Assembly (NCBI RefSeq): GCF_015356865.1
Contig: NZ_JAAFZA010000016.1
Location: 1 to 64,000, forward strand
Reading direction: 5' to 3'
DNA length: 64,000 nt
From: Catenulispora pinisilvae
GTDB taxonomy: Bacteria; Actinomycetota; Actinomycetes; Streptomycetales; Catenulisporaceae
Shown: positions 55,101 through 64,000 of the stretch, piece by piece
How the letters are laid out: every line of letters starts with the position of its first letter
Position numbering within the stretch: the first letter of the stretch is position 1
The notes under the pieces: model-generated
The model's input: the letters and a program-made list of their open reading frames with translations, nothing else
Database searches by the model: none
Told to the model about the DNA's origin: nothing
Made by a program: the position numbers and the translations under genes

Positions 55101-58100
55101 ACAGCGCGCCGGTCCGGGCCAGAAGCTCAGAGAGCTGATCCCGGTCGGCGACGTCGGCGGCGACCAGCTCCACCTCGGCGCCCCGGTCGGCGAGCCCGGC
55201 GACCAGCGCGGCGGCTCCGGCCGCGGCCGCCGCGGACCGGCTGGTCAGCACCAGCTTCGAGGCCCCTTCGTCGACCGCCCAGCGGGCCACGTGGCCGGCG
55301 ACGGCCCCGGTGCCGCCGGTGATCAGGACCGTGCCGCGCGGCGTCCACGAAGTATCGGCGGACCCCGCGGCCCGGCTCAGCCTGCGGGCCATGATCCCCG
55401 TGGCGCGCACGGCGACCTGGTCCTCGCCGCACCCGGCCAGCACCCCGCACAGCCGTGCGGCGGCCCGGTCGTCCAGCACCGCGGGCAGGTCGATCAGACC
55501 GCCCCAGCGGTCCGGGTGCTCCAGCGCGGCCACCCGGCCCAGACCCCAGGCCTGGGCCTGGAGCGGGGCGGAGAGGACATCGGCGGAGCCGGCCGCGACC
55601 GCCCCTTGGGTCAGCAGCCACAGCGGCGCCTCGACACCGGCGTCGCCGAGCGCCTGCACCAGGCTCAGGGTCCCGGCCAGACCCGTGGTCACCTCCGGAT
55701 TCCCCGCCAGCGGCGAGGAGTCCAGGGCGAGCAGCGACAGCACCCCGGCCACCTGGCCGGCCTCGTCCCGGGCCCGTCCCAGCCGCTCGGCCAGCGCCTC
55801 GCGCGCGGTGTCCCCGGCCACCTCGGCGACCTGAACCACCTGGACACCGCGGGCGGACAACGCGGTCGCGACCGATGAGACCGTCGCGGCCGCCTCGGCG
55901 TCCCCGGCCGGGGCCACCAGAAGCCAGTTCCCGGCCAGCCCGGCCGCCTCCGGATCCGCAACCGGCGACCAGCCGAGCCGGTAGCGCCAGCCGTCCGTCA
56001 CCGTCCGGCCCGACTCCCGGCGCCGCCACGCGGCCAGCTCCGGCACGACATCGCCGAACGGCCACTGCTCGCCGACCGCCAGGGTCTCGGTCAGGGTGTC
56101 CAGATCGCCGTCCTCGACGGCGGCCCAGAACCGGTCCTCGGCCGGCGACCCGGCGCGGGCACCGTCCGTGGACTCATCGGAGCCCGACGTCTGGAGCCAG
56201 TAATGCTGGTGCTGGAAGGCATAGGTCGGCAGGTTCACCCGCTGCCCGGAACCGAGGACCGCGGTCCAGTCGACGGGCACGCCGGACGTCCAGGCGCGCG
56301 CCAGACCGTTCAGGACCGTGTCCGAAGCCTCGTGCCCGGGACGCAAAAGCGACGTGAAGCCGGCGTCCGGCAAAGTCTGCGTACCGAACGCGCACAGCGT
56401 GCTGTCCGGCCCGATCTCAATGAACTCTTGGACGTCCAAGCCGGCCATCGTCGTGACGGCGTCGGCGAACCGCACCGCGCCACGGGCCTGGTCGGCCCAG
56501 TAAGCGCCGTCGCAGGACTCGATGACAGCGCCGGTCGCGGTGCTCACCCACGGAATGGTCGTGGCATTCCAGGCCAGGACATCAGCAGCCTGTGACAGCT
56601 CGGGCAGCGCCGCATCCATCCGATGTGAATGGAAGGCATGGCTGACCCGCAGCGACCGGACCCGGCTGCCACGATCGGCGAACTTCGCCGCGACGGCGTC
56701 CACCGCGTCCTTCTCACCGGAGATCACGGTCGCGGACGGGCCGTTCACCGCGGCGACGAAGACCCCTTCGACACCGTCGAGCGCCGCCAGGACCTCCGCT
56801 TCCGGCGCCGCGATCGACGTCATCGCACCGCCGGTCGGCAGCGCCTGCATCAACCGACCACGAGCCGCCACCAACGCGCACGCATCGACCAGAGACAACG
56901 CCCCGGCGGCATACGCAGCCGCGACCTCACCGATCGAATGACCGGCAACAGCAGCAGGCGCAACACCGACAGCGCCGAGCATCGCCACCACACCGACCTG
57001 CAAAGCGAACAAAGCCGCCTGCGCATAAACAGTCTGATTCGCCAGCTCCTCGGCGTCAGCGGCCGTACCCAGCGCCACCTCACGCACCGGCAGACCGAGA
57101 TGCCCCTCGATCAACCCACAAGCCTCATCGAAGGCCGCGGCGAACACCGGAGACGCCGCATACAGACCCGCGGCCATCCCAGCACGCTGCGAACCCTGAC
57201 CCGCGAACACAAAGCCCACCCGGGTCCCCGGCCGGGACACTCCCGTCGGCGCCTCCGCCGAGAGCCGCCCCTCGGCCAGTGCGGCCAGTTCGTCCGTGGT
57301 CCGCACCACCGCCCGGTGCTCGAACGCAGACCGGGTGGCGGCCAGCGACCATGCCACATCCCGCAGGTCCGTCTCCGGCCGGGCCGCCAGGAAGCCGCGC
57401 AGCTTGGCGGCCTGGGCGCGCAGTGCGGCGTCCGATCGCGCCGACACCACCAACGACGCGGTCCCCGACACCACCGGGACGGCGGGCTGAGCCTCCGCGA
57501 CGGCCTGCTCGCCGCCAGCCGACGCGGTGTCCTGAGATCCGGCGACCGAGACGTCGTCCGGCGCCTCCTCCAAGATCACGTGCGCGTTCGTCCCGCCGAC
57601 CCCGAACGCCGACACGCCGGCCCGGCGGACCCGCTCCCCGGCCGGCCACGCCACCGGCTCCGTCAGCAGCCTGACATTCCCGGCGCTCCAGTCGACCAGC
57701 GACGACGGCTCGTCCACGTGCAGCGTGCGCGGCAGCTTCTGGTGCCGCAGCGCCATCACCATCTTGATGACGCCGGCCGCGCCGGCCGCCGCCTGCGCGT
57801 GCCCGATGTTCGACTTCAGCGATCCCAGCCACAGCGGTCGGTCCGCCGAGCGGGCCCGGCCGTAGGTCTCCAGCAGTGCCCGCGCCTCGATCGGGTCGCC
57901 GAGCGTGGTCCCGGTGCCGTGGCCCTCGACCGCGTCCACGTCGGCGGCGGTCAGGCCGGCGCCGGTCAGCGCGGCCCGGATGACGCGCCGCTGCGAGGGG
58001 CCGTTCGGCGCGGTCAGGCCGTTGGACGCGCCGTCCTGGTTCACCGCGCTGCCCCGCACCACCGCGAGGACCTCGTGACCGTTGCGGCGCGCGTCGGACA

Positions 58101-58950
58101 GCCGCTCCACCAGGATGATGCCCGCGCCCTCGGCCCAGCCGGTGCCGTCGGCGGCGGTGGCGAACGACTTGCACCGGCCGTCGGCGGCCAGGCCCTGCTG
58201 CTTGGAGAACTCGGTGAAGACCGCGGGGTCGGCCATCACCATGACGCCGCCGGCCAACGCCATGTCGCATTCGCCGGAGCGCAGCGCCTGGCAGGCCAGG
58301 TGCAGCGCCACCAGCGCCGAGGAACAGGCGGTGTCCACGGTGACCGCCGGGCCTTCGAGCCCCAGCACGTAGGACAGGCGGCCGGAGATGACGCTGCCGG
58401 AGATGCCGGTCAGCAGGTAGCCGGCGACCTCGCCGGCCTCCCCGGCCCGGCCGGCCAGGCCCACGCCGTAGCCGGACAGCGAGGCGCCGACGAACACGCC
58501 GGTCCGGCTGCCGCGCAGCGACCTCGGGTCCAGGCCCGCGTGCTCCAGCGCCTCCCAGGACGTCTCCAGCAGCAACCGCTGCTGCGGGTCCATCGCCAGC
58601 GCCTCACGCGGGTTGATGCCGAAGAAGCCGGCGTCGAACTGCGCGGCGTCGTAGACGAACCCGCCTTCGCGCACATAGGAGGTGCCGGCGTTCTCCCGGT
58701 CGGCGTTGAAGAGGGCATCGATGTCCCAGCCGCGGTCGGCCGGGAAGCCGCCCATCGCGTCGGTGCCGGAGTCGACCAGGTCCCACAGGCCCTCCGGGTC
58801 GCGGACGCCGCCGGGCAGGCGGCAGCCCATCGCCACGACAGCGATCGGTTCGTGGGCCCCCTCCTCCAGTTCGCGCACCCTTTCGCGCGCTTCGTGCAGG
58901 CTGGTCGTCGCCCACTTCAGGTAGTCGCGGAGTTCCGCCTCGCTAGCCAC
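39949..58950 (-). CDS. Type I modular polyketide synthase PKS-B, four ketoreducing modules
   Basis: This giant PKS of about 6,333 aa carries four KS-AT-KR-ACP modules: M2 (residues about 32-1557), M3 (1576-3131), M4 (3149-4697) and M5 (4719-6251). All four lack DH and ER, so each should leave a beta-hydroxyl. AT motifs: M2 and M5 HAFH (malonyl), M3 and M4 YVAH (uncertain). KR fingerprints: M2, M3 and M5 B-type, M4 A-type. The head is [20 protein letters not shown] and the tail ends [18 protein letters not shown], both docking elements. The start is GTG at 58950, 38 bp after the PKS-A stop. The same frame stays open 834 nt further upstream, but there it reads PKS-A DNA out of frame and shows no PKS similarity, so the GTG placed at the docking head is the sensible start. 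An AGAGG lies 12 nt upstream, a long spacing. Confidence 0.95.
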   Translation of the reverse strand: MASEAELRDYLKWATTSLHEARERVRELEEGAHEPIAVVAMGCRLPGGVRDPEGLWDLVDSGTDAMGGFPADRGWDIDALFNADRENAGTSYVREGGFVYDAAQFDAGFFGINPREALAMDPQQRLLLETSWEALEHAGLDPRSLRGSRTGVFVGASLSGYGVGLAGRAGEAGEVAGYLLTGISGSVISGRLSYVLGLEGPAVTVDTACSSALVALHLACQALRSGECDMALAGGVMVMADPAVFTEFSKQQGLAADGRCKSFATAADGTGWAEGAGIILVERLSDARRNGHEVLAVVRGSAVNQDGASNGLTAPNGPSQRRVIRAALTGAGLTAADVDAVEGHGTGTTLGDPIEARALLETYGRARSADRPLWLGSLKSNIGHAQAAAGAAGVIKMVMALRHQKLPRTLHVDEPSSLVDWSAGNVRLLTEPVAWPAGERVRRAGVSAFGVGGTNAHVILEEAPDDVSVAGSQDTASAGGEQAVAEAQPAVPVVSGTASLVVSARSDAALRAQAAKLRGFLAARPETDLRDVAWSLAATRSAFEHRAVVRTTDELAALAEGRLSAEAPTGVSRPGTRVGFVFAGQGSQRAGMAAGLYAASPVFAAAFDEACGLIEGHLGLPVREVALGTAADAEELANQTVYAQAALFALQVGVVAMLGAVGVAPAAVAGHSIGEVAAAYAAGALSLVDACALVAARGRLMQALPTGGAMTSIAAPEAEVLAALDGVEGVFVAAVNGPSATVISGEKDAVDAVAAKFADRGSRVRSLRVSHAFHSHRMDAALPELSQAADVLAWNATTIPWVSTATGAVIESCDGAYWADQARGAVRFADAVTTMAGLDVQEFIEIGPDSTLCAFGTQTLPDAGFTSLLRPGHEASDTVLNGLARAWTSGVPVDWTAVLGSGQRVNLPTYAFQHQHYWLQTSGSDESTDGARAGSPAEDRFWAAVEDGDLDTLTETLAVGEQWPFGDVVPELAAWRRRESGRTVTDGWRYRLGWSPVADPEAAGLAGNWLLVAPAGDAEAAATVSSVATALSARGVQVVQVAEVAGDTAREALAERLGRARDEAGQVAGVLSLLALDSSPLAGNPEVTTGLAGTLSLVQALGDAGVEAPLWLLTQGAVAAGSADVLSAPLQAQAWGLGRVAALEHPDRWGGLIDLPAVLDDRAAARLCGVLAGCGEDQVAVRATGIMARRLSRAAGSADTSWTPRGTVLITGGTGAVAGHVARWAVDEGASKLVLTSRSAAAAAGAAALVAGLADRGAEVELVAADVADRDQLSELLARTGALSAVLHTAGVVDDGLLDGMDSAKLARVLAAKAVGAANLDELTADQDLDAFVLFSSSVATFGGPGQGNYAAANAYLDALAQARRDRGLPATSVAWGPWAGDGMAQASEAARQRVRRSGLPAMAPDLALEALGRVAVGPQALVAVMDVDWDRFGDSAQALASPLLRELPDIARAARVVTSVPEPEGELARQLAGLSPAEQVRELTDVVRSAAAGVLGHATADAVEAGRAFNDLGFDSLTSLELRNRLSATCGLKLSATLVFDYPTPILLAQHLRAELIGQLPSDPARPSSRGPAAADELIAIVGMGCRFPGGVRDPRGLWDLLAAGGDAISGFPTDRGWDMDDIYDPDPDRPGTSYVRAGGFIHDVTEFDPEFFGISPREALAMDPQQRLLLEVSWEALEQAGIEPKTLQGSATGIYAGAAFSGYGMSLAGGSTEGYLLTGISTSVLSGRVAYTLGLEGPAVTIDTACSSSLVALHLACQALRTGECDLALAGGVSVTVTPAVFVGFSRQRGVSEDGRCKSFGAGADGSGWAEGAGMIVVERLSDAVRNGHRVLAVVRGSATNQDGASNGLTAPNGPSQQRVIRAALRNAGLGTSDVDVVEAHGSGTSLGDPIEAGAVLATYGQGRPEDRPLWLGSVKSNIGHAQAAAGAAGLIKMVMALRNGVLPQTLHAEEPSPLVDWSAGDVRLLTTAMPWDGDGRPRRAGVSGFGISGTNAHVILEEAPAAVDGAADGDGDGDDDSDGSADAVAAIAAASVPVVLADGALPWVVSGRSDAALRAQAGRLREFVLAQPGLDPVDVAHSLAVTRSVFEHRAVVVGSYAESLAAVATGQAADAVVSGLMPATGTGRTVFVFPGQGAQFAGMGRELLNTSPIFAARMAECGAALAPLVSWSLLDVVAGADGAPSLDAAEVFQPVLWAVLVSLAAVWQAAGVIPDAVVGHSQGEIAAATVAGALSLEDAARVVVIRSRALSSLNAAGAMVSVVMPEDRVRELIAGRDGLAVAAVNSPAATVVSGDPESVAAFEAELAKQRVLRWRLPVVDYVAHSAGADALESVLAEGLAGIEPQAARVPMLSTVTGQWLAGTELDGGYWFANVRDTVRFADAVRVLAAGGYGSFIEVSPQPVLTMAITETTEAAGHDLNLVTGTVERENPGAERLIRAFATAFVAGIGIDWPAVVGAGETVELPTYAFQRQRYWPDTNPAMPMQATADPADERFWTAVENEDFEVLADALEMADHGQLSTVLPALAAWRRRERDRSAGDGWRYRVTWSPFGASESATLSGTWLLVAPADVRPDLVAATGAALAGRGAQVSSVAVDVLDVLGGADAGRAALGGLIEAALGDRSEAIAGVVSLLALDERAVPGLEDVPAGLAGTLGLLQALGDTGVPAPLWVLTSGAVATNVGDQLTNPVQAQVWGLGLAAGPEYPDRWGGLVDLPPVLDDRAAARLCGVLAATDTGSGVEDQVAIRDGVVLGRRLVRAMGSRERGPWAPRGTVLVTGGSGAIAGHLAGWLAEREAPRIVLASRGGPAAFGTAAQAAALAEAGSRVDVVVCDVSRRADAAGLLARIGADGPALSTVLHTAGVLDDGLLDGLDPGRLASVLAAKATGAEHLDELTAEADLDAFVLFSSAAATLGGPGQGNYGAANAYLDALARRRAARGLAALSVAWGPWAVGMAQSNEAVRQRMSRGPLPPMDPRPALAALGRALATGDDLVAVMDVDWTQVVADPAAARHPFFRDLPDVREIAARPAAAAAPEPPAGDLARRLAVLSRADQERQLVGLVLAEVMAVLGHDPAATAIDPGRPFSALGFDSLTSLEMRQRLSAATELRLTATLLFDYPTPLALAGHLREELLGALADDSSGASVTVVQAPVDEPIAIVGMGCRFPGGADGPERLWELLAQGRDAIAEFPTDRGWDLESLYDPDPDHAGTSYTRYGGFVNDAGGFDPAFFGISPREALAMDPQQRLLLEVCWEAFEHAGLDPEAMRGTRTGVFAGATTSGYGGPLVGGSSEGYLLTGTATSVLSGRVSYTLGLEGPAVTIDTACSSSLVALHQAAQALRSGECTMALAAGVSIMVTPAVFVGFSRQRGMSEDGRCKSFGAEADGSGWAEGAGVVVLERLSEARRNGHRVLAVVAGSALNQDGASNGLTAPNGPSQQRVIRAALQNAGVDPGDVDVVEAHGSGTSLGDPIEAQALLATYGQTRTPERPLWLGSIKSNFGHPQAAAGVAGIIKMVLALQNGVLPKTLHAEEQSPHVDWTPGTVRVLTEARAWPVGERARLAGVSAFGMSGTNAHIIIGDAPDAAEVVADPALPADDPAEHDTGASAGAGALTADSVVPVVVTEDVVPWVVSGRTDGALRAQAGRLREFALARPELDPRDTGHSLAVTRSVFEHRAVVLGSYAESLAALATGQAADAVVSGVVSDAGTGRSVFVFPGQGAQFAGMGRELLESSPVFAARMAECGAALAPLVSWSLLDVVRGGQGAPSLDAAEVFQPVLWAVLVSLAAVWEAAGVIPDAVVGHSQGEIAAATVAGALSLEDAARVVVIRSRALSSLNAAGAMVSVVMPEDRVRELIAGREGLAIAAVNSPAATVVSGDPASVDAFEAELAKKRVLRWRLPVVDYVAHSAGADALESVLAEGLAGIDPQAARIPMLSTVTGQWLAGTELDGGYWFANVRDTVRFADAIRELTADGYGSFIEVSAQPVLTMAITETAEEAGHDLNLVTGTVERENPGAERLIRAFATAYAAGIGIDWPAVIGTGHSIDLPTYAFQRQRYWPDEVAAVAPADSANATDDQFWAAVEAMDLETLADTLAIEDSERLGAVVPALAAWRRRENDRSATAGWRYRADWVAVPEPQASVLSGTWLLIAAASADRALVEATAATLADRGARVVPLDVDTDGVDRAALAERISALRDAADGPLSGVLSLLALDEGDLPGRPGVGFGIAASQALVQALGDSAVEAPLWFLTSGAVAVSGGEALTRPTQAQVWGLGRVVALEHPERWGGVIDLPAALDDRTSARLCAVLAAADPGSGFEDQVAIRAGGTYARRLIRAARLRGGHAWQPRGSVLITGGTGAAAQHVAAWLAERGAPRIVLAGRTGPAAGALAGPVARLAAAGSGVTVVACDTADRDRVSGLLDRIDADGPELRAVVHTAGVGQGTATADTTVDELAAVLGGKAAGARHLDELTADRELDAFILFSSIAATWGSGLQPGYSAANTYLDALAENRRSRGLSATSVAWGPWGGGGMTDADAGQQLERRGLRTMDPQLLVRALAEAVDGGEGPITVADVDWDRFAPPYTLRRPSPLLADLPEARRALAGEAEQADGASDAASALTGRLADLPAAERERHLVNLVRTEAAAVLGHDSADAVEAARAFSELGFDSLTSVELRNRVSAATGLRLPATLLFDYPTPAAVADFVRDQLGGSAATDDTAGTVVVAAAAVQDDPIVIVAMGCRFPGGVSSPEDLWELVASGSDAVGEIPADRGWDLDSLFDPDPDQPGTMNVRQGSFVADAAGFDPAFFGISPREALAMDPQQRLLLEVAWESLERAGIDPDSLRGSATGVFVGASPSGYGYGLQGGPAEGYLMTGTATSVVSGRVSYALGLEGPAVTVDTACSSSLVALHQAAQALRAGECELALVGGAWVTATPGVFLGFGRQHGLALDGRSKAFGESADGMGVGEGAGMIVVERLSDARRNGHQVLAVVRGSAINQDGASNGLTAPNGPSQQRVIRAALANAGLTAADIDAVEAHGTGTRLGDPIEAQALLATYGQHRPEDGRPLWLGSLKSNIGHAQAAAGVAGVIKMVMALQRQELPRTLHSAEPSSHVDWTAGNVRLLAEPVAWPTGSERVRRAGVSSFGMSGTNVHTILEEAPVFGPEADADAEVATPDEAQEALRLPVLSGAATPWVVSGRGADALRAQAERLRAFLTAGPDLDPGDVAWSLATTRSALEDRAVVFDLDGLAAVMEGRTTPGVPVGTARPGTRVGFVFAGQGSQRAGMAAGLYAASPVFAAAFDEACESIEGHLGLPVREVALGTAADAEELANQTVYAQSALFALQVGVVAMLAAVGVAPSAVAGHSVGEVAAAHAAGVLSLADASALVAARGRLMQALPTGGAMTSIAAPEAEVLTALDGVEGIWIAAVNGPSATVISGEKDAVDAVAAVFAERGVRVRSLRVSHAFHSHRMDPMLAELSQVADSVDFARADVSWVSTATGAVVESCDGSYWADQARSAVRYADAVTTMAGLDIDLFIEIGPDGTLSVLGTATAPDAEFVPLLRPDHDAATTALTGLARAWVHGAPVDWAAVLGFGNRVELPTYAFQRQRYWPSVTLSRSLLLGTGTPSADDSTQSAIDARFWAAVEDGDLGALAEGFAADGERPFGEVLGELATWRRRERDNALTDAWRYRVTWPLVAEPAAPALAGDWLVVAPAPGPDDAGSDVAAVVAALTEHGAQVRTVEAAAGQTSREDLARLIGDRLPSGGPAGVVSLLAFDEGPVPGAPEVPRGLAATLGLIQALGDVRTTAPLWVLTRGAIGAAAGETASRPLQAQAWGLGRVAALEHPDRWGGLVDLPPVLDGPAAARLCGVLAGRGENEVAVRADGNHARRLEHAPAGAGTPWTPHGTVLVTGGTGAIAGQVADWLAGGGADRLVLTSRSGPDAAGVGRLAADLAAGGAEVDVVAADIVDRDQTAGLLARIGAAGAALSAVMHTAGVLDDGVLDGLDTGRLRTVLAAKAVGAANLDELTADQDLDAFVLFSSAAATFGGPGQGNYAAANAYLDALAEARRGRGLPGLSVAWGPWAGAGLAAASDAVRQRVRRGGLPAMEPEPAVRVLSRVAAGPDATVAVMDVDWTHFASSSAPFLRGVPEIRQLAPETEDGAAPAGDRLTGEMERRLAGVPAAMRLTVLTDLVRTAAAAVLGYPSVDAVGADRAFSDLGFDSLTSLELRNNLAVASGLPLSATLVFDYPTPAILAEHLRSEAFAADEPDHQPILTSLEELAETLAAAGLDGAGRGDVLARLEALARDLRSAQSAEPVPDRELQTATDAEMFELLERELQDPDFD
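40200..44795 (-). other. PKS module M5: KS-AT(malonyl)-KR(B1-type)-ACP
   Basis: KS about 44795-43495 with Cys at 44278-44280, [12 protein letters not shown] and SNIGHAQ. AT about 43180-42140 with GHSVGE near 42890 and [11 protein letters not shown] near 42595, malonyl type. [16 protein letters not shown] near 41255, HTAGVLDDG near 40995 and [13 protein letters not shown] near 40840, B1-type. ACP near 40310 ([15 protein letters not shown]). Expected: unbranched D-configured beta-hydroxy unit. The module ends PKS-B and is followed by its docking tail. Confidence 0.87.
44860..49505 (-). other. PKS module M4: KS-AT(YVAH motif)-KR(A1-type)-ACP
   Basis: KS about 49505-48215 with Cys at 48991-48993, [12 protein letters not shown] and SNFGHPQ. 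AT about 47840-46795 is almost identical in sequence to those of M3 and M6 (GHSQGE near 47560, [15 protein letters not shown] near 47255). [16 protein letters not shown] near 45910. No LDD is present ([15 protein letters not shown]), and [17 protein letters not shown] near 45475-45520 has the A-type Trp, so A1-type. ACP near 44970 ([15 protein letters not shown]). Expected: beta-hydroxy unit of opposite alcohol configuration to M2, M3 and M5. Confidence 0.86.
46800..47840 (-). repeat. YVAH-type AT cassette present in three near-identical copies
   Basis: This AT (M4) recurs at about 51535-52565 (M3) and 37135-38170 (M6). The copies share [20 protein letters not shown] and, on the plus strand, ctggaaaacctcagccgc near 37979, 47647 and 52376. 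Flanking KS and KR sequences are less alike, so the AT looks like the exchanged unit. Confidence 0.82.
49560..54225 (-). other. PKS module M3: KS-AT(YVAH motif)-KR(B1-type)-ACP
   Basis: KS about 54225-52935 with Cys at 53707-53709. The His motif is [12 protein letters not shown] rather than HGTGT, a mild variant that keeps the His. An unusual acidic KS-AT linker ([12 protein letters not shown]) lies near 52870-52935. AT about 52565-51530 has GHSQGE near 52290 but VDYVAHS near 51980, so extender choice is uncertain; GHSQG favours a branched unit. [16 protein letters not shown] near 50615, VLDDG near 50370 and [12 protein letters not shown] near 50200, so B-type. ACP near 49680 ([15 protein letters not shown]). 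Expected: beta-hydroxy unit. Confidence 0.86.
54280..58855 (-). other. PKS module M2: KS-AT(malonyl)-KR(B1-type)-ACP
   Basis: KS about 58855-57560 (TACSSA with Cys at 58324-58326, [19 protein letters not shown]). AT about 57225-56195 with GHSIGE near 56935 and HAFHSHRMD near 56635, the malonyl signature. KR nucleotide motif [14 protein letters not shown] near 55320. Its LDD position reads VDD (HTAGVVDDG, near 55080), and [13 protein letters not shown] near 54900 supplies the Pro and Asn typical of B-type KRs. ACP near 54400 ([15 protein letters not shown]). Expected: unbranched D-configured beta-hydroxy unit. Confidence 0.87.
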
Positions 58951-59200
58951 CGAAATCCCAATCCTCTCGGAAATTCCCAGCTGTGGACTCAGGATCTCCC
59001 GAGCTCGTTGTGGATGAAGTCGAAGATCTCGTCGTCGGTCGCGTCCGCGATCCGCCGGCCGGCCTGCTCCCCGGCCGTCCGGCCGGCCTCGTCCTCGCGG
59101 CTCCACGCCGCCAGGACGATGCGCAGCCGTTCGGCGACCAGGGACCGGGTGGCCGGATCCGGGTCCGCCCCGGCCAGCGCCGCCTCCAGCCGGTCGATCT
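58855..59200 (-). other. Docking pair PKS-A tail / PKS-B head
   Basis: The PKS-A tail (about 59200-58992) has a helical segment rich in Leu/Glu/Ala and ends [14 protein letters not shown]. The PKS-B head (58950-58855) is a coiled-coil-like helix ([20 protein letters not shown]). This is the common class of actinobacterial PKS docking domains that holds successive polypeptides together. The gap between the coding regions is 38 bp. Confidence 0.85.
58951..58988 (-). promoter_or_regulatory. PKS-A/PKS-B intergenic gap with weak ribosome binding site
   Basis: The 38-bp gap has AGAGG 12 nt before the GTG start at 58950, longer than usual spacing, and a nearer GGGA. No promoter-like or terminator hairpin sequence is visible, so co-transcription is expected. 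Confidence 0.6.
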
Positions 59201-62200
59201 CGTCCAGGACCGGGGCCGGGGCGTCCGCGTCGGCGAACCCCTCGGCCCTGATGTACTCGGCCAGGGCCGCCGGGGTCGGGTAGTCGAACACGAGCGTGGC
59301 CGGCAGCCGCAGGCCGGTCCCGGCGTTGAGCCGGTTCCGCAGCTCGACCGCGATCAGCGAGTCGAAGCCGAGGTCCCGGAACGGGCGGTCGGCCGCCAGG
59401 CCGTCCGCGGACGGGAAGCCCAGCACCGCGGCGGCCTCGGACCGGACCAGGTTGGTCAGGATCCGGTCCTGCTCCGGGCGCGGCAGCCCGGCCAGCCGCG
59501 CGGCCAGGCCGTCGGCGGCGTCCCGGTCGGCGACGGCGTCCCCGCCATCCTCGGCCAGCGCCTGCCGGGCCTCGGGGAGATCGGAGATCAGCGGGCTGGG
59601 ACGCCACACCGTGAAGGTCGGCGCGAACCGGCTCCAGTCCACGTCCGCGACGGTCAGCGTGTCCTCGGCGCCGTCGAGCGCCTGGCCCAGGGCCTGCACC
59701 GCCAGCCGCGGATCCATGAACCGCAGCCCGCGCTTCAAGACCTGCTCGCCGGCCTCGCCGGCGCTCATCCCGCCGCCGCCCCACAGGCCCCAGGCCACCG
59801 AAGTGGCGGCCAGGCCGCGGGCCCGCCGGTGCTCGGCCAGCGCGTCCAGGTAGGCGTTGGCGGCGGCGTAGCCGGGCTGCCAGCCGCTGCCCCAGGTCGC
59901 CGAGGCGGAGGAGAACAGCACGAAGGCGTCCAGGTCCTCCCCGGCCGTGGCGGCGTCGAGGTGGGCGGCGCCGGCGGCCTTCGCGGCCAGCACATCGGCC
60001 AGTTCAGCCGGGTTCGTGGCCTCCACCGCAGTGGACTGCGCGGCCCCGGCGGCGTGCAGGACGGCGGTCAGGCGCGGGCCGCTGCGGCCGATCCAGGAGA
60101 CCAGTTCGGTGGCGGCGTTCCGGTCGGCGACGTCCCCGGCCACCACCGTGGCCGTGGTCCCGGCGGCGGCCAGCTCGGCGGCCAGCCGGGCCACGCCGTC
60201 CGCGCCGGGGCCGGAGCGGCTGGCCAACACCGTGCGCTGGGCGGCCCGGTCGCTCACCCAGCGGGCCAGGTGCCCGCCGACCGCGCCGGTGCCGCCGGTG
60301 ATCAGGACGCTGCCGCGCGGGGACCAGACCGGGCCCCGCTCCCGCGGCCGGCCGGCGCGCACCAGGCGGCGGGCCCGGACGCCGGCGGCGCGCAGCGCCA
60401 CCTGGTCCTCACCGCACCCGGCCAGCACCCCGCACAGCCGGACCGCCGACCGCTCGTCCACCTCGGCGGCCGAGGGCAGGTCGACCAGACCGCCCCAGCG
60501 GTCCGGGTGTTCCAGCGCGACGGCCCGTCCCAGACCCCAGACCTGCGCCTGGACCGGGCTGGCCGGAGCCTCGCCGGGCGCGGCGGCGACCGCTCCGGCG
60601 GTCAGCACCCACAGCGGGGCGCCGATCTCGGCGTCGCCGAGGGCCTGGACCAGGGTCTGGGTGTTCGCCAGGCCGGTCGTGGCGGTCGAGTCCGCGACCA
60701 GCGGGGTCTCGTCGAGGGCGAGCAGGGACAGGACTCCGGCGAACGGCGCGTCCTGGTCCCGGGACACGGCGGCCAGCCGCTCGGCGAGGGCCGCGCGGTC
60801 GGCCGCGCCGGAGCCGACGGCGAGCGTGACGGTCTCGGCGCCGCGGGCGCTGAGCGCTTCTCCGAGTGCCACGGCCGGATCGGTGCCTTCCTCAGGTCGC
60901 AGCACCAGCCAGACTCCCGGCAGCTGCACTGTTTTGGGTTCCGGCACCGGCACCCAGGACACCCGGTATCGCCACGCGTCGGTGGCCGACCGGTCCCGTT
61001 CCCGGCGCCGCCACGAGGCCAGCGCCGGGAGCACGTCCCCGAGGCCGTCCCGGGCTTCCAGGGCCAGGGTGTCGGCGAAGGCGTCGAGATCGCCGCCCTC
61101 GATCGCGGCCCAGAAATCGGCCTCGGCGGCGGTTCCGGTGGCGGTGTCGGAGGTGGCCGCACCGAACCGGACCGAGGGCAGGAAGACAGAGTCGCCTTCA
61201 GGCCAGTAGTGCTCGTGTTGGAAGGCGTAGGTGGGCAGGTCCACTCGCTCAGCGGTGCCGATGACCGCGGGCCAGGCGAGGTCGACCCCGCGCACCCAGG
61301 CCTCGGCGAAGGAGAGCAGCAGGCGGGCCGGGCTGCCGTTGTCGCGGCGCAGTGAGCCGGAGACTACGGGGGCTGCGACACCCTGGTCTTCCAGGGTCTC
61401 GGTCACCGCTGCGGTCAGCACCGGATGCGGCGACATTTCCAGGAAGACGCCGTACCCGGAGTCGGCGAGCGCGCGGACGGCGCGGTCGAACTCGACCGTG
61501 GCCCGCAAGCTGTCGAACCAGTAACCGGCATCGAGCTCAGGGCCCTGAAGCCACTGCCCCGACACCGCCGAGACCATCGGAATCGAGAGCTCGCCAGGGG
61601 CAATCGGAGCGAGCGCCGTGGTGATCTCCTCGCGCAGCTGCTCGACTTGGGCGCTGTGCGAGGCGTAGTCGACAGGGATGCGACGCGCGCGGACCTCATC
61701 GGCCCCGCAGGCCGCCAGCAGCTCCGTCAGCGCGTCCGGCTCGCCGGAGACGACTGTGGCCGAAGGACCATTGACTACCGCGATCGAGAGACGGTCGCCG
61801 AACCCTGCGATACGCGCTCGTACCGCCTCGACCGGCTCGGCTACGGAGACCATCCCGCCCGCGCCGGCCAACACCCGCAACGCACGACTGCGAAGAGCCA
61901 CAACCCGCGCGCCGTCTTCCAAAGACAGCGCACCGGCGACGGTCGCAGCAGCGATCTCACCCTGCGAGTGGCCGACCACAGCGTCAGGGACGACACCGGC
62001 GGCCTGCCATACGGCAGCCAGCGACACCATCACCGCCCACAAGGCCGGCTGCACCACATCCACGGCTTCAAGAGCCGCGCTGTCAGCGAGAACTTCGTCC
62101 AGGGACCAGTCCACAAACGGCGCCAGCGCACAGCCACACTCGGCGAGGCGTTCGGCGAAGACTGGTGACGCCGCAGCCAGTTCGCGACCCATGCCAGCCC

Positions 62201-64000
62201 ACTGCGCACCCTGACCGGGGAAGACGAACACCGAACGGCCAGTCGCCGATGCCGAACCGGTGACCACTGAACCAGCAGCCTGACTCGTCGCCACCGCGGC
62301 CAAGCCGGCGGCCAACTCCTGTCGGCCCTCCGCGACCACCACCGCCCGGTGCTCGAACGCCGAGCGGGTAGCGGCCAAGGACCACGCCACGTCCCGCACA
62401 TCGAGGTCGGGGCGCGCCACAGTCGACGCGCGCAACCGCTCAGCCTGCGACCACAGCGCCGCATCCGATCGGCCCGAGACGATCCACGGCACCATGCCGC
62501 CGACCACCGGATCAGCCCCGGTACCCGCATCAGCCGCGCCGATCGGATCGGCCACACCATCGGCCGAACCCTCGGCGACCGGCGGCTCCTCCAGGATCAC
62601 GTGCGCGTTGGTGCCGCTGATCCCGAACGAGGACACCCCGGCCCGACGCGGACGCCCCGACACCGGCCACGACACCGACTCACTCAGCAGCCTGACGTTC
62701 CCCGCGTCCCAATCGATGTGCGGCGAGGGGTCCTGCGCGTAGCGCGACCGCGGCAGCTCCTCGTGCCGCAGCGCCTGCACCATCTTGATGATCCCGGCCA
62801 CCCCGGCCGCGGCCTGGGTGTGGCCGATGTTCGACTTCACCGAGCCCAGCCACAACGGCTGGTCCTCGGGCCGGTCCTGACCGTAGACCGCCATCAGCGC
62901 ACCGGCCTCGATCGGGTCGCCCAGCTCGGTACCAGTACCGTGCGCCTCGACCGCGTCCACCTCGGACGGCTTCAGACCGGAAGCAGCCAGCGCAGCCCGG
63001 ATCACCCGCTGCTGCGACGGACCGTTCGGCGCTGTCAGACCGTTGGAGCTGCCGTCCTGGTTGATCGCGCTACCGCGGATCACGGCCAGTACCGGATGCC
63101 CGTTGCGGCGCGCGTCGGACAGCCGCTCCACGGCCACCACGCCGACGCCTTCGGCCATGCCCATGCCGTCGGCCGCCGCCGAGAACGCCTTGCTCCGGCC
63201 GTCCGGGGCCAGGCCCCGTTGCCGGGAGAACGACACGAATTCGCCGGGGGTGGCCATGACCGTGATTCCGCCGACGAGCGCCAGGGAGCATTCCCCGTTA
63301 CGCAGCGCCTGGCTGGCCAGGTGCAGGCAGACCAGCGAGGACGAGCATGCGGTGTCCACGGTTACGGCCGGGCCTTCGAGGCCCAGGACGTAGGACAGCC
63401 GACCGGACAGGACACTGGTCGCGTTGCCGGTGGACAGGTGACCCTCAAGCTCGCTCAGCCCGCCCTGGAGCGCGAGCTGGATGCCGTAGCCGGAGGAGTA
63501 TCCGCCCACGAAGACACCGGTCTTGGACCCTCGCAGCGACCTCGGGTCCAGGCCCGCGCGCTCCAGCGCCTCCCAGGACGTCTCCAACAACAACCGCTGC
63601 TGCGGGTCCATCGCCAGCGCCTCACGCGGGCTGATCCCGAAGAAGGCGGCGTCGAAATCGCCCGCGTCGTGCAGGAAGCCGCCGGCCCGCGCGTAGGTGG
63701 TGCCTTCGCGGTCCGGGTCCGGGTCGTAGAGGTCGTCGGCGTTCCAGCCGCGGTCGACCGGCAGCGCGGAGATGCCGTCGCCGCCGGAGGCGACCAGCTG
63801 CCACAGGTCTTCGGGGCTGCGGATCTCGCCGGGGTAGCGGCAGCTCATCGCGACGACGGCGATCGGGTCGTCGTCGATCGGGGCCGGCCGGGCCGGGCCG
63901 CCGACCGGGGCGTCCGCCGGTTCCTGCTCGGCGCCGACCAGTTCGCCGCGCAGATAGGTGGCGAGCGCGGCGGGCGTCGGGTAGTCGAACAGCAGGGTCG
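58989..64000 (-). CDS. Type I modular polyketide synthase PKS-A, C-terminal part, 5' end outside the window
   Basis: About 1,670 codons are visible and the frame is open to the right edge. It begins inside an ACP ([15 protein letters not shown]) of an unseen upstream module, followed by M1 (KS-AT-KR-ACP) and a C-terminal docking domain ending [14 protein letters not shown]. The KS has TACSSS (Cys at 63345-63347), HGTGT and NIGHT. The AT has GHSQGE and YASH, indicating methylmalonyl-CoA. The KR lacks the LDD motif and has the Trp of the WGSGWQPGY motif, an A-type (A1) fingerprint. The module should add a methyl-branched beta-hydroxy unit. The protein has at least two modules in total. The tail class matches the LRDYLK-type head of PKS-B, supporting direct handover. 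The TGA stop is at 58989. Confidence 0.96.
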   Translation of the reverse strand, partial: TLLFDYPTPAALATYLRGELVGAEQEPADAPVGGPARPAPIDDDPIAVVAMSCRYPGEIRSPEDLWQLVASGGDGISALPVDRGWNADDLYDPDPDREGTTYARAGGFLHDAGDFDAAFFGISPREALAMDPQQRLLLETSWEALERAGLDPRSLRGSKTGVFVGGYSSGYGIQLALQGGLSELEGHLSTGNATSVLSGRLSYVLGLEGPAVTVDTACSSSLVCLHLASQALRNGECSLALVGGITVMATPGEFVSFSRQRGLAPDGRSKAFSAAADGMGMAEGVGVVAVERLSDARRNGHPVLAVIRGSAINQDGSSNGLTAPNGPSQQRVIRAALAASGLKPSEVDAVEAHGTGTELGDPIEAGALMAVYGQDRPEDQPLWLGSVKSNIGHTQAAAGVAGIIKMVQALRHEELPRSRYAQDPSPHIDWDAGNVRLLSESVSWPVSGRPRRAGVSSFGISGTNAHVILEEPPVAEGSADGVADPIGAADAGTGADPVVGGMVPWIVSGRSDAALWSQAERLRASTVARPDLDVRDVAWSLAATRSAFEHRAVVVAEGRQELAAGLAAVATSQAAGSVVTGSASATGRSVFVFPGQGAQWAGMGRELAAASPVFAERLAECGCALAPFVDWSLDEVLADSAALEAVDVVQPALWAVMVSLAAVWQAAGVVPDAVVGHSQGEIAAATVAGALSLEDGARVVALRSRALRVLAGAGGMVSVAEPVEAVRARIAGFGDRLSIAVVNGPSATVVSGEPDALTELLAACGADEVRARRIPVDYASHSAQVEQLREEITTALAPIAPGELSIPMVSAVSGQWLQGPELDAGYWFDSLRATVEFDRAVRALADSGYGVFLEMSPHPVLTAAVTETLEDQGVAAPVVSGSLRRDNGSPARLLLSFAEAWVRGVDLAWPAVIGTAERVDLPTYAFQHEHYWPEGDSVFLPSVRFGAATSDTATGTAAEADFWAAIEGGDLDAFADTLALEARDGLGDVLPALASWRRRERDRSATDAWRYRVSWVPVPEPKTVQLPGVWLVLRPEEGTDPAVALGEALSARGAETVTLAVGSGAADRAALAERLAAVSRDQDAPFAGVLSLLALDETPLVADSTATTGLANTQTLVQALGDAEIGAPLWVLTAGAVAAAPGEAPASPVQAQVWGLGRAVALEHPDRWGGLVDLPSAAEVDERSAVRLCGVLAGCGEDQVALRAAGVRARRLVRAGRPRERGPVWSPRGSVLITGGTGAVGGHLARWVSDRAAQRTVLASRSGPGADGVARLAAELAAAGTTATVVAGDVADRNAATELVSWIGRSGPRLTAVLHAAGAAQSTAVEATNPAELADVLAAKAAGAAHLDAATAGEDLDAFVLFSSASATWGSGWQPGYAAANAYLDALAEHRRARGLAATSVAWGLWGGGGMSAGEAGEQVLKRGLRFMDPRLAVQALGQALDGAEDTLTVADVDWSRFAPTFTVWRPSPLISDLPEARQALAEDGGDAVADRDAADGLAARLAGLPRPEQDRILTNLVRSEAAAVLGFPSADGLAADRPFRDLGFDSLIAVELRNRLNAGTGLRLPATLVFDYPTPAALAEYIRAEGFADADAPAPVLDEIDRLEAALAGADPDPATRSLVAERLRIVLAAWSREDEAGRTAGEQAGRRIADATDDEIFDFIHNELGRS
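59250..63870 (-). other. PKS module M1: KS-AT(methylmalonyl)-KR(A1-type)-ACP
   Basis: KS about 63870-62585 with Cys at 63345-63347 ([12 protein letters not shown]), [14 protein letters not shown] and [16 protein letters not shown] about 62240-61240 with GHSQGE near 61965 and VDYASHS near 61665, so methylmalonyl-CoA is expected. There is no DH or ER. The reductive segment opens with the [13 protein letters not shown] linker near 61100. KR nucleotide motif [14 protein letters not shown] lies near 60290, and the active-site stretch [17 protein letters not shown] near 59850-59905 has the A-type Trp, Gln rather than His at the A2 position, and the Tyr/Asn pair. ACP near 59350 ([15 protein letters not shown]). 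Expected outcome: alpha-methyl, beta-hydroxy unit with L-configured alcohol. The stereochemistry is inferred from published KR fingerprints. Confidence 0.88.
63871..64000 (-). other. C-terminal end of an upstream ACP plus inter-module linker (PKS-A)
   Basis: The visible residues [20 protein letters not shown] match the last helix region of ACP domains elsewhere in the window (for example [15 protein letters not shown] in M1). A Pro/Ala-rich linker follows and then the first KS residues ([16 protein letters not shown]). The phosphopantetheine serine lies off the edge. This shows that PKS-A has at least one more module upstream. Confidence 0.9.

Noticed and set aside
58951-59784. Upstream in-frame extension of PKS-B
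   Set aside because: The frame is open, but it overlaps the PKS-A C-terminus and translates to Arg/Gly/Pro-rich sequence without PKS similarity. The docking head begins at the GTG at 58950.
63331-63360. Possible chain-initiating KS (Gln in place of the active-site Cys) at the first visible KS
   Set aside because: The motif reads TACSSS with Cys, as in the other eleven visible KS domains (TACSSS or TACSSA), so none is a KSQ-type loading domain.
63848-63848. Met of MSCRYPGE as a gene start for the right-most PKS
   Set aside because: The KS domain already begins upstream (DDDPIAVVA) and is preceded in frame by an ACP tail up to the window edge, so this Met is internal.
1-64000. tRNA, rRNA, CRISPR arrays, insertion sequences or attachment sites
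   Set aside because: All but about 135 bases are PKS coding sequence. No transposase motifs, regular short direct-repeat arrays or RNA gene signatures were seen; the repeats present are homologous PKS domains.

Overview
The whole 64 kb window is one type I modular polyketide synthase (PKS) assembly line. Every supported gene lies on the minus strand. The very high GC content, the GC-rich third codon positions, the GTG starts and the style of the PKS domains point to an actinomycete (Actinobacteria); I cannot name a genus. Neither end of the cluster is visible: there is no loading module, thioesterase, tailoring enzyme, regulator or transporter here.

Transcription runs from right to left. PKS-A (58989-64000, 5' end off the right edge) gives the tail of one ACP and then one full module. 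PKS-B (39949-58950, about 6,333 aa) has four modules. PKS-C (23884-39909, 5,341 aa) has three. PKS-D (11129-23869, about 4,246 aa) has two. PKS-E (1-11085, 3' end off the left edge) has two, the second cut inside its KR. The intergenic gaps are 14-43 bp with no visible promoter or terminator, so the genes look like one very long operon. I number the modules M1-M12 in biosynthetic order within the window: A=M1, B=M2-M5, C=M6-M8, D=M9-M10, E=M11-M12.

Domain reading: M1-M7 are all KS-AT-KR-ACP, so each should leave a hydroxyl. M8, M9 and M10 are KS-AT-DH-ER-KR-ACP, so each should leave a saturated CH2. M11 and M12 carry DH domains but only damaged ER remnants, so they should leave double bonds (for M12 the KR lies outside the window). 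AT motifs indicate malonyl-CoA (HAFH) for M2, M5, M9 and M10, and methylmalonyl-CoA (YASH) for M1, M8 and M11. M3, M4 and M6 (YVAH) and M7 and M12 (FVAH) have an ambiguous motif. The inferred partial product is a long polyol run (seven consecutive beta-hydroxyls), then three saturated units, then a probable diene, as in a large polyol macrolide. The compound is not identified.

The most notable observations are two independently decayed in-frame ER domains in PKS-E (one lost about 45 residues and its GGVG motif, the other lost its whole nucleotide-binding half), a small tandem duplication at the DH active-site motif of M12, a change of docking-domain class at the D/E junction only, and near-identical AT cassettes that suggest recent recombination between modules.
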